NCBI GenBank assembly: GCA_963813195.1
Contig: CAWEYC010000027.1
Span: forward strand, 248,001-312,000
DNA: 64,000 bases
From: Roseiarcus sp963813195
Lineage (GTDB): Bacteria; Pseudomonadota; Alphaproteobacteria; Rhizobiales; Beijerinckiaceae
Reading direction: 5' to 3'
In this document: positions 1 through 13,234 of the stretch, in pieces
Numbering within the stretch: position 1 is the stretch's first letter
How the letters are laid out: each line of letters begins with the position of its first letter
The notes under the pieces: generated by a model
The model's input: only the letters and a program-made list of their open reading frames with translations
Told to the model about the DNA's origin: nothing
The model's database searches: none
Position numbers and translations under genes: made by a program

Positions 1-212
1 AAAATCGTAATGGTCTGGTCGCTGTCATTGACAAAAATGCCGTCGACACCCTTGTCACCTTTTTGGTCGCACACGGAATCGACTGCATCCAACGTGTCTA
101 GACGATAATAGTTCTCGAAATACCAAATTAGAAAAGACGCACTCTCGGACCGCTTTGGGTTTAAGTGTTCTCTAAAGAGATCGAGAAGCTTGGGATACGT
201 CACGTCAATCAT
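1..212 (-). CDS. AIPR-family abortive phage infection protein, N-terminal part (cut by window edge)
   Basis: An open frame starts at the ATG at 212 and runs off the left edge, so only about 70 N-terminal residues are visible. They include FLIWYFENYYRLD, then DSVCDQKGDKGVDGIFVND. The order is a hydrophobic helix ending ENYYRLD, then a C-D-x-x-x-D-K-G-D/V-DGI motif and a beta strand. This is how proteins of the AIPR family (abortive phage resistance) typically begin, from my memory of the family. The fragment is visibly richer in A and T than the genes to its right, which fits acquisition by transfer. AIPR proteins usually occur in phage-defence loci. The rest of the gene and its partners lie outside the window. 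The family call is good, but function is inferred from the N-terminus only. Confidence 0.72.
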   Translation of the reverse strand, partial: MIDVTYPKLLDLFREHLNPKRSESASFLIWYFENYYRLDTLDAVDSVCDQKGDKGVDGIFVNDSDQTITI

Positions 213-669
213 TAGAGTGCCCAGCGCGCGAGATGGCGCCGGCGCTACCCCTGGTCGAAATGGTGGTCGGGATATCGCGGCGCTTCTGGTAAGCAATACT
301 CATCAAACGTCGCCCCCGCAATCCTGCGAGTATTTTCCTGCGATCGCCCGCTCCGGGCCGCCTTATTCAAACTGGCCCACTACCCAACGCTCGTGAGAGC
401 GCGATGGTTTTCGGTCGGTCCGCCACAGCCTGGATGTTCCAGCCGGTGTTATTCCCGCTTGCGCGCGAATGATATGACAGGATCGACCCGCCGCTTTGAA
501 CGCACGAATGCCCCGCATCCGTCTCTTGGTACGCCAGCGCGCCGTGCTCGAGCCGCGCCGGACCGCGCCCAATTCATTCCGTATTTCAAAATCATAAACA
601 TATTTGTTTCGGAAAAACAAAATTCATGCTATCGTCTTCCATTGATCCGCCTACTTCCGGAGCTCAGCC
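213..669. other. Intergenic stretch without a supported gene
   Basis: Between the divergent AIPR start and the small gene at 670 there is a 457-base stretch. Open frames here are short, overlap each other and show no recognisable protein features. The last 80 bases are AT-rich and probably hold the promoter of the downstream gene. Confidence 0.6.
604..632 (+). promoter_or_regulatory. Candidate promoter of the 670 gene
   Basis: TTGTTT at 604-609 and TGCTAT at 627-632 are separated by 17 bases in an AT-rich patch about 40 bases before the start codon. TTGTTT is also one arm of an inverted repeat with AAACAA at 615-620, so a regulator could overlap the -35 region. This rests on consensus matching only. 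Confidence 0.35.
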
Positions 670-1167
670 ATGGCGAAGACTTCCGACAATTCCCGCGCCG
701 CCAAGCAGCCGTCGGCTCGCCGGCGGGCCCGACGCATCGAGGCGCGCCGCGCGACGGCGGAGCGCAAGCTGCGCATTCTGGAGCGGCTGACGATGGGCGC
801 GTCGGTGGCGAATATCGCGCGCGTCGAGAAGGTCACGATCCGTCGCGTTCGACAGATCGTCGCGGAAATGCTGGCTAGGCGCGAGATCGATCCGCCCGCC
901 GGCTTCGTCCATTTGCAGATCGCCCGGCTCAGCGACGCCATGGTCGTCGCGCATACGATGATGATGGAGGGCGATCTCAAGGCGATGGACCGGCTGATCA
1001 AGCTGACGGGCGAACTCGATCGCTATCACGGCTTCGGCCGCGCTCAGGTCGCCGCGACGCCGGAACCCGCGTCGCCGCAAATCGCCGCCCGGCCGCGCGA
1101 ACTGCTGTTGGCGAAGCCGCAGCCAGACGAAGGCGAGAAGGAAATTTTCCGCCCCGCAAGCCCTTGA
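670..1167 (+). CDS. Small basic protein with a putative helix-turn-helix, function unknown
   Basis: The frame encodes 165 residues from an ATG preceded by GGAGCTC-type purines. The N-terminus is very basic (RRRARRIEARR). Residues about 30-70 form a helix followed by GASVANIARVEKVTIRRVRQI, which reads like a helix-turn-helix of the resolvase or small-terminase kind. The middle (residues 75-115) is helical and Met-rich, and the tail is Pro/Ala-rich and probably disordered. It stands alone, convergent with metH. DNA binding is a guess from shape. It could be a phage-derived small protein, since it lies next to the AIPR fragment. I do not recognise a named family. Confidence 0.6.
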   Translation: MAKTSDNSRAAKQPSARRRARRIEARRATAERKLRILERLTMGASVANIARVEKVTIRRVRQIVAEMLARREIDPPAGFVHLQIARLSDAMVVAHTMMMEGDLKAMDRLIKLTGELDRYHGFGRAQVAATPEPASPQIAARPRELLLAKPQPDEGEKEIFRPASP

Positions 1168-1210
1168 AAGAACACGAAACGCGGTAGAAATTCGGCCGCC
1201 CTCACCCCGA

Positions 1211-1272
1211 CCCTCTCCCGCATAGGGCGTTCGGAAGAGCGCCCGTCTTCTGACGGGCTACGCGGGAGAGGG
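1211..1272. repeat. Palindromic repeat element with two competing inner hairpins
   Basis: An outer stem CCCTCTCCCGC (1211-1221) pairs with GCGGGAGAGGG (1262-1272). Inside, GGGCGTTC (1225-1232) can pair with GAGCGCCC (1237-1244), while GCCCGTC (1241-1247) pairs perfectly with GACGGGC (1252-1258). The inner hairpins share 1241-1244, so they exclude each other. The element sits between two convergent genes, the usual place for REP-like elements. A simpler relative with CTTCTCCCGC is near 23795. It could also end transcription from both sides, although no T-tract is present. Confidence 0.6.
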
Positions 1273-1281
1273 AGAGGCGCG

Positions 1282-5046
<3,765 letters not shown>

Positions 5047-5082
5047 AGGGTAATCCGGACCTGCAGCCAGATGGCATAACTA

Positions 5083-5110
5083 CATAAGCATATCTTTATA
5101 TCATATCAAG
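5083..5110 (-). promoter_or_regulatory. AT-rich repeat, candidate operator or promoter of metH
   Basis: Read on the minus strand, this 28-base patch contains GATAT, ATATAAAG and ATATG steps. ATAA and TTAT arms form an imperfect dyad 40-60 bases before the metH start. It stands out in GC-rich surroundings. ArsR-type SahR regulators control methionine-cycle genes in many proteobacteria, but I cannot confirm this motif is theirs. Confidence 0.35.
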
Positions 5111-5808
5111 CGTCCACGAAGCATCCGACAGAGCCGGCGCCGCCAGCAGTCCGATCATCAAGCGCCTGTTCGCCGAGTCCGCCGCCGCCTCCCTCGGCTA
5201 TCTCGCCGGCACAAGCAGGTCAGGAGCGCCGTGCGCCGGAGATCCGCTACGCGACCCAGTTCCGCATCTTCCGTGGCGGCGGCGAACCCGGCATCCTGAC
5301 CCTCGACGCCGACGACGCGTCGCTCGCGTTGCTAAACCGCCGGCTGGTCGACATGCCCGGCGGGTCAAGTCGTCAACCCGCATGCGAGACGAAGGTCTTC
5401 CAAAATAGCGTCGTACTGATCAATCGCGAACTGCGCACGATGCGTTCGCGCTTGTCCGACCGCTTGTGGGACGACGTGATCCCCATGAGCGCGCGCGGCA
5501 GGAGCTGGACTTCATCGCGGCCTCGATTCGAGGCGGGCGCACAGGCGATCGGCGATCTGCGCCGGTCGCGGCGCCAGCTCACAACGAGTTGCCAAACGTG
5601 GATCGGACCCTCAAAATGCTCCCAAGCGTCGCGGCGGCGGGCCAATGCCCGCGCAGGGCCGTCATCGCATGGGAGGAGCGAGGCTCAAATGGAAAACACC
5701 GAGCCCGCTCGCCTTCCGCAGGCCTACCGCAACGCCCTGACAGCGCTCTCTTGTTAGCCATCGCCATCCCGCCGGGCGCTACCCCTTTTCAAACCAGGAA
5801 GCAGGATA
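5111..5808. pseudogene. Region of decayed coding sequence between metH and maeB
   Basis: No intact gene is supported in these ~700 bases. Several short runs nonetheless look protein-coding in different plus-strand frames: IKRLFAESAAASLGYLAG near 5157, GEPGILTLDADDASLALL near 5285, and RQELDFIAASIRGG near 5500. They are interrupted by stops and frame changes, as expected for one or more genes worn down by indels. I do not recognise the parent families. The last bases before 5809 carry the maeB ribosome-binding site (GGAAGCAGG). Confidence 0.35.
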
Positions 5809-8094
<2,286 letters not shown>

Positions 8095-8134
8095 ATGGCG
8101 CGGCTCGTATCTTCGGGGCAGCGCGGTCCTGGCC

Positions 8135-10057
8135 TCACACCTTCATCTGTGCGCCAAGCTCCACCACGCGATCCGACGGAATGTTGAAGAAGTCCGGAGC
8201 GCTGGTCGCCTGCTTGGCGAGCGCGATGAAGAGGTGATCCTGCCATTTCGGCATGCCGGAATTGGGCGCGGGTTTCAGCGTCCGGCGGCCGAGGAAGAAC
8301 GAAGTCGTCATGATGTCGAACTTCAGCCCCGTCTTGCGCAAGGCGGCGAGCGCGGCGGGGATGCGCGGCAATTCCATGTAGCCGAAATGCAGCGTCAGCG
8401 CGAGAAAGTCGGGCGAGAGGGCGCGAACCTCGAAGCGTTGCGCCTGCGGCACGCGCGGCGTCGTTTCCGTCTTCACGCACATCATCACCACGCGCTCGTG
8501 CAGGACCTTGTTGTGCTTGAGATTATGCATGAACGAGGAGGGCGCGACGCTCGGGTCGCTCGTCAGAAAGATGGCAGTGCCGGGAACGCGCACCGGCTTG
8601 GATTTTTCCAACATCTTGATCAGATCCTTCATCGGGATCGAATCGCGATGGGTCTTGGCGGTGAGGATCGCGCTGCCGCGCGACCACGTCCACATCAGCA
8701 CGAACATCGCGCCGCCGAGCGTCAGAGGAACCCAGCCGCCCTCGAGCACCTTGTACAGATTGGCGATGAAGAAACTCACGTCGATCGATAGGAACCCGCA
8801 TACGAGCGCCAACGCGGCCCACAGCGACCATCGCCATAGGCGCCAGACGACGAAAAAGGCGAGAGCGGTCGTAGCGACCATCGTGCCGGAAACCGCGATG
8901 CCATAGGCGTTGGCGAGCGCGTCGGACGAACGGAACATCAGCACCAGCGCGAGCACGCCCAGCAAGAGGATGCGATTGACGCGCGGAATGAAGATCTGCC
9001 CCTCGAGCAGGCCTGAGGTGTGGATGATTTCGAGGCGGGGCAGCAGCCCGAGCTGTATAGCCTGGCGAGCGAGCGAAAAGGCGCCAGTGATGACCGCCTG
9101 GCTGGCGATCACGGTCGCGGCCGTCGCCAACAAGATCATCGGCAGGAGGGCCCAGGAGGGCGCCAAAAGGTAGTAGGGATTTTCGACTGACTTGCCGTTG
9201 GCGATGATCAAGGCTCCCTGACCGAGGTAATTGAGCATCAGCGCCGGCAGCACGAGGAAAAGCCAGGCCGCCTGGATCGGTCGGCGTCCGAAATGACCCA
9301 TATCGGCGTAAAGCGCCTCCGCGCCGGTCACCGCTAGGAAAACGCTGCCTAGGACGATGAAACCCATCGCGCCGTGGCTATAAAGGAAGATGATTCCCAG
9401 GGCCGGGCTGAGGGCGCGCAGGATGATCCACGCGTCGGGAATGTGTATGGCGCCGAGCGCGGCGTTGACGACAAAGAACACGGCCATGATCGGGCCGAAG
9501 AATGCCGCCACGCCCGCTGTCCCGCGGCTCTGGGCGGTAAACAGCAAAATGAGAATGACGATGGTCGCGGGCAAGATGAACGGCGCGAGCTGCATGTCGA
9601 GTTGCTTGAGCCCCTCGAGTGCGGAAAGCACGGAGATCGCGGGCGTGATGATCGCGTCGCCGGAGAACAGCGCCGAGCCGGCGACGCCGAGCAGGAAGAC
9701 GATCGTCGTGCGCTTGCCCAGCGCGCTCTGGGCCAGCGCCTTCAGCGACAGAATGCCGCCTTCGCCCTTGTTGTCCGCCTGCATCAGGAACAATACGTAT
9801 TTGGCCGTCACGACGATCAGCAGCGCCCAGATGATCAGCGACACGACGCCGACGATCTGGCCAACCTCGAGGTTGGCGCCTCTGAACTGCCCGAGCGCGG
9901 TCTGCAGCGCATAAAGGGGGCTGGTCCCGATGTCGCCGAAGACTACGCCGACCGAACCGAGCGCGAGAAGCCAAAAACCGCCGCCCCCGCTGGCCGCTTC
10001 GGTGTCGTGAGCGTGGGTCGCGGGAGCGACCGCGGTCGGCGATAAGTCCTGCGGCAT
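8135..10057 (-). CDS. kup: Low-affinity potassium uptake permease Kup
   Basis: This encodes 640 residues, typical of Kup/HAK permeases, which carry potassium into the cell with protons. The first ~470 residues hold about twelve hydrophobic segments. They start with LALGSVGVVFGDIGTSPLYAL, which contains the hallmark GDIGTSPLYA. The last ~150 residues form the cytoplasmic domain (TAIFLTSDP, ALTLHFGYME), ending in VELGAQMKV. The ATG at 10057 is preceded by GGAAG. It lies downstream of pcaB on the same strand, but a hairpin separates the two, so it is probably its own unit. Confidence 0.96.
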   Translation of the reverse strand: MPQDLSPTAVAPATHAHDTEAASGGGGFWLLALGSVGVVFGDIGTSPLYALQTALGQFRGANLEVGQIVGVVSLIIWALLIVVTAKYVLFLMQADNKGEGGILSLKALAQSALGKRTTIVFLLGVAGSALFSGDAIITPAISVLSALEGLKQLDMQLAPFILPATIVILILLFTAQSRGTAGVAAFFGPIMAVFFVVNAALGAIHIPDAWIILRALSPALGIIFLYSHGAMGFIVLGSVFLAVTGAEALYADMGHFGRRPIQAAWLFLVLPALMLNYLGQGALIIANGKSVENPYYLLAPSWALLPMILLATAATVIASQAVITGAFSLARQAIQLGLLPRLEIIHTSGLLEGQIFIPRVNRILLLGVLALVLMFRSSDALANAYGIAVSGTMVATTALAFFVVWRLWRWSLWAALALVCGFLSIDVSFFIANLYKVLEGGWVPLTLGGAMFVLMWTWSRGSAILTAKTHRDSIPMKDLIKMLEKSKPVRVPGTAIFLTSDPSVAPSSFMHNLKHNKVLHERVVMMCVKTETTPRVPQAQRFEVRALSPDFLALTLHFGYMELPRIPAALAALRKTGLKFDIMTTSFFLGRRTLKPAPNSGMPKWQDHLFIALAKQATSAPDFFNIPSDRVVELGAQMKV

Positions 10058-10134
10058 GAATCTTCCGATTAGAGCGCCCCGCCTATCGAGGCGCGGCGGG
10101 AGCGCGCGGTTCTATACAGGTTCGCTGTCGGCAC

Positions 10135-10157
10135 GGGAAGGGCGCTCCGCCCTCCCC
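10135..10157 (-). terminator. Hairpin between pcaB and kup
   Basis: GGGAAGGGCG (10135-10144) and CGCCCTCCCC (10148-10157) form a stem around the loop CTC. It lies 15 bases beyond the pcaB stop. No T-tract follows on the minus strand, so it is a weak or non-classical terminator, or a relative of the palindromic element at 1211. Confidence 0.4.
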
Positions 10158-10171
10158 TCCGAGCGGAAGAC

Positions 10172-11255
10172 TCAGCGGGCCGCCTTTTCGTTTGGCGCGC
10201 CCAACTCGACGAACCGCAGTCCCTCGCAGATCGTCGCGGCGTGGCGCAGAGCCGCGGCGGTCGCGGCGACCATCGGTGGCAATGTGAGCCATTCGAGCGT
10301 CCAGGCCGCGCCGGAGCGCTCGTTCTCGTGGACGAGCGCCTGGTGCAGCGTTCCGAGCTGACCGGCGGTGAAACGCGCGAGCGCCACGAGAGTTTCCGCC
10401 GCGACGGGGTTGGATTTGTGCGGCATTGCCGACGAGCCGCCGCCGCCCGCGAGCCGAACCTCTCCGATTTCATTCTGCGCCATCAGCGCGATGTCCTGGC
10501 CGAGCTTGCCGAGTGAACCGGTGATGAGACTGAGCCAGGCCGCGAACTCGCCGATGACGTCGCGCTCGGCCTGCCAGCACGGCGCGTCGGCGAGACCAAG
10601 TCGGCGAGCGAGTTCCGCCGCCACGGCATCGCCCTTGCCGTCGAGATCGCCGCGGGCGCCGACCGGCCCGCCGAATTGCACGACGAGCAGGCGCGGCTTC
10701 AATGCGGCAAGCCGAGCCAGGCCTCGCTCCAACGGCTCGCGCCAGACTCTGAGCTTGTCGGCCGCGGTGATCGGCAGGGCCCGTTGCATCCGCGTTCGCG
10801 CCATCAAGGGAATCGTCCCGTCGCGCGCCGCGAGCCCGAGCAGCGTCTCGACGAGCGCGCCGAGCCGTGTTTCCATGAGCGCGCAGACCTTATTGAGGCG
10901 GATCGTCAGGCTGGTGTCGATGACGTCCTGGCTGGTCGCGCCGCGGTGAACGAACGCGGCGTGGGGTTCGCCGACCGCGGCGCGCAGTAGCGCGACAAGC
11001 GTCGGAACGACGACGCCATCGCGCGCGACGCCGTCGGCGAGACGCTTAAGATCGGGAGTAAAATCGCGGCAGGTCTCAGAGATACGCCGGGCCGCCTCGA
11101 CGGGAACGAGGCCAAGCGCGGCCTGCGCTTCCGCAAGCGCTGAACTCGAAGGCCAGCATCGCCGACCAATCGGCCTCTAGGGCAAAGCATTTCGCGGCTT
11201 CGGCGTCGCCGAGCAGGACGCCTAAGAGGGGATGATCGATCGCGGAGACCGTCAT
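10172..11255 (-). pseudogene. pcaB: 3-carboxy-cis,cis-muconate cycloisomerase, broken by a one-base insertion
   Basis: The product would convert beta-carboxymuconate to gamma-carboxymuconolactone in protocatechuate breakdown. From the ATG at 11255 the frame reads AAKCFALEADWSAMLAFE, then goes off phase and stops. The next frame reads SALAEAQAALGLVPVEAARR, continues through FVHRGATSQDVIDT and the signature GGGGSSAMPHKSNPVAAE, and ends at 10172. Removing one base at about 11141-11148 gives a continuous protein of about 360 residues, normal for alphaproteobacterial PcaB. The length of 1084 is one over a multiple of three. Everything else, including the catalytic loop, is intact, so the lesion is recent or a sequencing error. 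It follows pcaD by 37 bases, as in an operon. Confidence 0.88.
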
Positions 11256-11292
11256 CGCGCCGCTCGGCGATCGGACGGGGTCGCAATGGGGC

Positions 11293-12084
11293 TCACGCCG
11301 CGGCTCCCCTGACGTGAGCCTCGATCAGCGCGCGCAAGGCGTCGGCCTTCTCGATATTGGGCAGATGCCCAGCGCCGGCGATGATCTCGAACCGCGCCCG
11401 TCCGATGAGGCCCGCGAGTTCGCGCACCATCGCGACCGGCGTCGAGCCATCCTCGTCGCCGACGACGCACAGGGTGGGAACCTTGATGGCGGCGCATTCG
11501 GGCGTGAGGTTCGCCTCCATGAGGGCGCCGCATGCCGCCAGATATCCGTCCTTCGGCGTGCGCGTCAGCATCAAGCGCCAGCCCGCGAGGTCGTCGGGCC
11601 GCCACGCTCGAAAACTCTGCGTGAACCAACGCTGCATTACGCCATCGGCGATCGCTTCGATGCCGCCCCGCGCGACCTCCTCCATGCGCTGTCGCCACGT
11701 TTCCTCCGTGCCGATCTTGGCGGCGGTGTCGCAGAGCGCGAGCGCCGCCACGAGATCGGGTCGCAGGCGATAAAGCTCTTGCGCGATGAGCCCGCCGATC
11801 GACAGGCCGACGATCACCGCGGCGCTTACCTCGAGCCGGTCGAGCAGCGCCGAGAGATCGCTGGCGTAGTCGGCGATCAGCGCCGGTCCGCCGGGCAATT
11901 CCGAAAGCCCGTGGCCGCGCTTGTCGTAACGAACGATGCGATAGGCCGAGGCGAGGGGACGCGCGACATCGTCCCAAATGCGAAAATCCGTGCCGAGCGA
12001 GTTGATGAACACGATCGCGCGTGCGTCGCGCCTGCCTTCCTCGGCGTAGTGAACGACCGCGCCGTTGACTTTCGCGAACGCCAT
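11293..12084 (-). CDS. pcaD: 3-oxoadipate enol-lactonase
   Basis: This encodes 263 residues of alpha/beta hydrolase. It opens beta-ketoadipate enol-lactone to beta-ketoadipate. The frame is open well upstream, but the ATG at 12084 is chosen because AAGGAG lies 9-15 bases before it and the protein then begins MAFAKVNGAVVHYAEEG like its family. Landmarks are INSLGTDFRIWDDV near 28, YDKRGHGLS near 55, the nucleophile elbow GLSIGG near 90, and a late GAGHLPNIEKAD holding the catalytic His. It heads a pcaD-pcaB pair. A second PcaD is fused to PcaC in pcaL at 40874-42062; that one is frameshifted, so this stand-alone copy may supply the activity. Confidence 0.92.
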   Translation of the reverse strand: MAFAKVNGAVVHYAEEGRRDARAIVFINSLGTDFRIWDDVARPLASAYRIVRYDKRGHGLSELPGGPALIADYASDLSALLDRLEVSAAVIVGLSIGGLIAQELYRLRPDLVAALALCDTAAKIGTEETWRQRMEEVARGGIEAIADGVMQRWFTQSFRAWRPDDLAGWRLMLTRTPKDGYLAACGALMEANLTPECAAIKVPTLCVVGDEDGSTPVAMVRELAGLIGRARFEIIAGAGHLPNIEKADALRALIEAHVRGAAA

Positions 12085-12356
12085 GGCTGGGCGTCTCCTT
12101 ATCTGCTCGTCCGCGCCACAACCGACGGGCGCGTTCGGCATGAAGACATCGCGGCGCGGGGCGCTGTCAAGGGCGCTCCAAACCCAAATGGCGACTCGCG
12201 AAGACCCTCCGTTCCTCGCCGCTCCATCGACCCGCCGGAGGTCCGGCTCGCCCTGTGGGCGGCAGTTGGGCCGACCCTTCCCAGCTCCGCCCAAACTGGA
12301 CGGTCGCAAGCGTTAAAAAATGGTTCTGGCGAAGGCTGACAAACCATGCTTTTTTG

Positions 12357-12375
12357 TCACCAACCGTTATGGTGA
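12357..12375 (+). promoter_or_regulatory. Inverted repeat just upstream of the FeeM-like gene
   Basis: TCACCA (12357-12362) and TGGTGA (12370-12375) form a perfect dyad around a seven-base spacer, 21 bases before the start codon. The gap from pcaD to this gene (12085-12395) is AT-rich near its end and otherwise holds no gene I can support. A regulator binding here would overlap the transcription start. The match is to symmetry only. Confidence 0.4.
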
Positions 12376-12395
12376 ATTGCAATTAGGGTTTGCGA

Positions 12396-13130
12396 ATGAA
12401 ATCCATCGACCAGGTCTCCCCTTTCGCAGATCGCGTTTTGCGTCTGTTGGAACGCGTGGAATACCGGCGCGCCGAGACGGGGGAAGAGAAGGAATCCATT
12501 TTTCGGATGCGGCACGATGCGTACGCGCGCGCCGGCACGGTCCCGCCGCAAGCGTCGGGCCTGTTTCACGATATCTATGACGAGGCGCCGAACGTCTGGC
12601 TGGTTGGCGTCTTTATCGACGGCGATCTCGCGAGCGCGCTCCGCTTACACGTCTCGGCGAGCATCTCAGCGCCTTTGCCCGCCATGGCCGTATACCCGGA
12701 CATCCTGGCCCCACATTTGCGGGCCGGGCGATTGATCATCGATGGATCGCGATTGTCCAGCAAGCTCGAATATTCGCTTCACTACCCCGAGATCCCCTAC
12801 ATCACGTTACGTCCGACCTTTATGGCCAACGACTTCTTCGACGCCGACTATCTGACGGCCGCGTGTCGGGTCGATCATCAGAGCTTCTATCTCCGCATGC
12901 TCATGGGCGTTCCCTGGGCGGCGCCGCGTCCGTATCCCGGTTTCAACCGGCCGATGGCCTTCGTCGCTTTCGAATCGCGCCGAAAGCGGGAAGCCCTTCA
13001 CGCCCGCTTTCCCTTCTACGGGTCGAGCGAAGCCGAACGCCAAAAGTTGTTCGGCCGATCGTCAAACCGATCCGACGACGTTCTGCGAGCGATTGGCCGG
13101 CAAGAGCGGAGCGAAGTCGGCAGCGCCTAG
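12396..13130 (+). CDS. FeeM-like N-acyl amino acid synthase (GNAT fold)
   Basis: This encodes 244 residues from the ATG at 12396; a TTG two codons earlier is the alternative. The layout resembles the FeeM/LuxI-type acyltransferase core. It has an N-terminal helix and FRMRHDAYARAG near 37, a central WLVGVFIDGDLASALRLH near 68, DGSRLSSKLEYS near 115, and PYITLRPTFMANDFF near 132. FeeM enzymes join acyl groups from acyl carrier protein to amino acids, giving long-chain N-acyl amino acids with possible signalling roles. Relatives often lie beside GGDEF-EAL genes in alphaproteobacteria, as here. The substrate is not predictable from sequence. It is cytosolic, with no signal peptide. The family call is from memory of conserved blocks, so it is moderate. 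Confidence 0.7.
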   Translation: MKSIDQVSPFADRVLRLLERVEYRRAETGEEKESIFRMRHDAYARAGTVPPQASGLFHDIYDEAPNVWLVGVFIDGDLASALRLHVSASISAPLPAMAVYPDILAPHLRAGRLIIDGSRLSSKLEYSLHYPEIPYITLRPTFMANDFFDADYLTAACRVDHQSFYLRMLMGVPWAAPRPYPGFNRPMAFVAFESRRKREALHARFPFYGSSEAERQKLFGRSSNRSDDVLRAIGRQERSEVGSA

Positions 13131-13234
13131 CGCGGGTCCGGTCCAAAGCCGCCCGGAGCGATAGGGGGACCGTCGCGCCTACAGCCCGTTAAGCAATTCG
13201 TGTTTTACAGGTTGCCCAGGCTTGGGTTGGCGGC

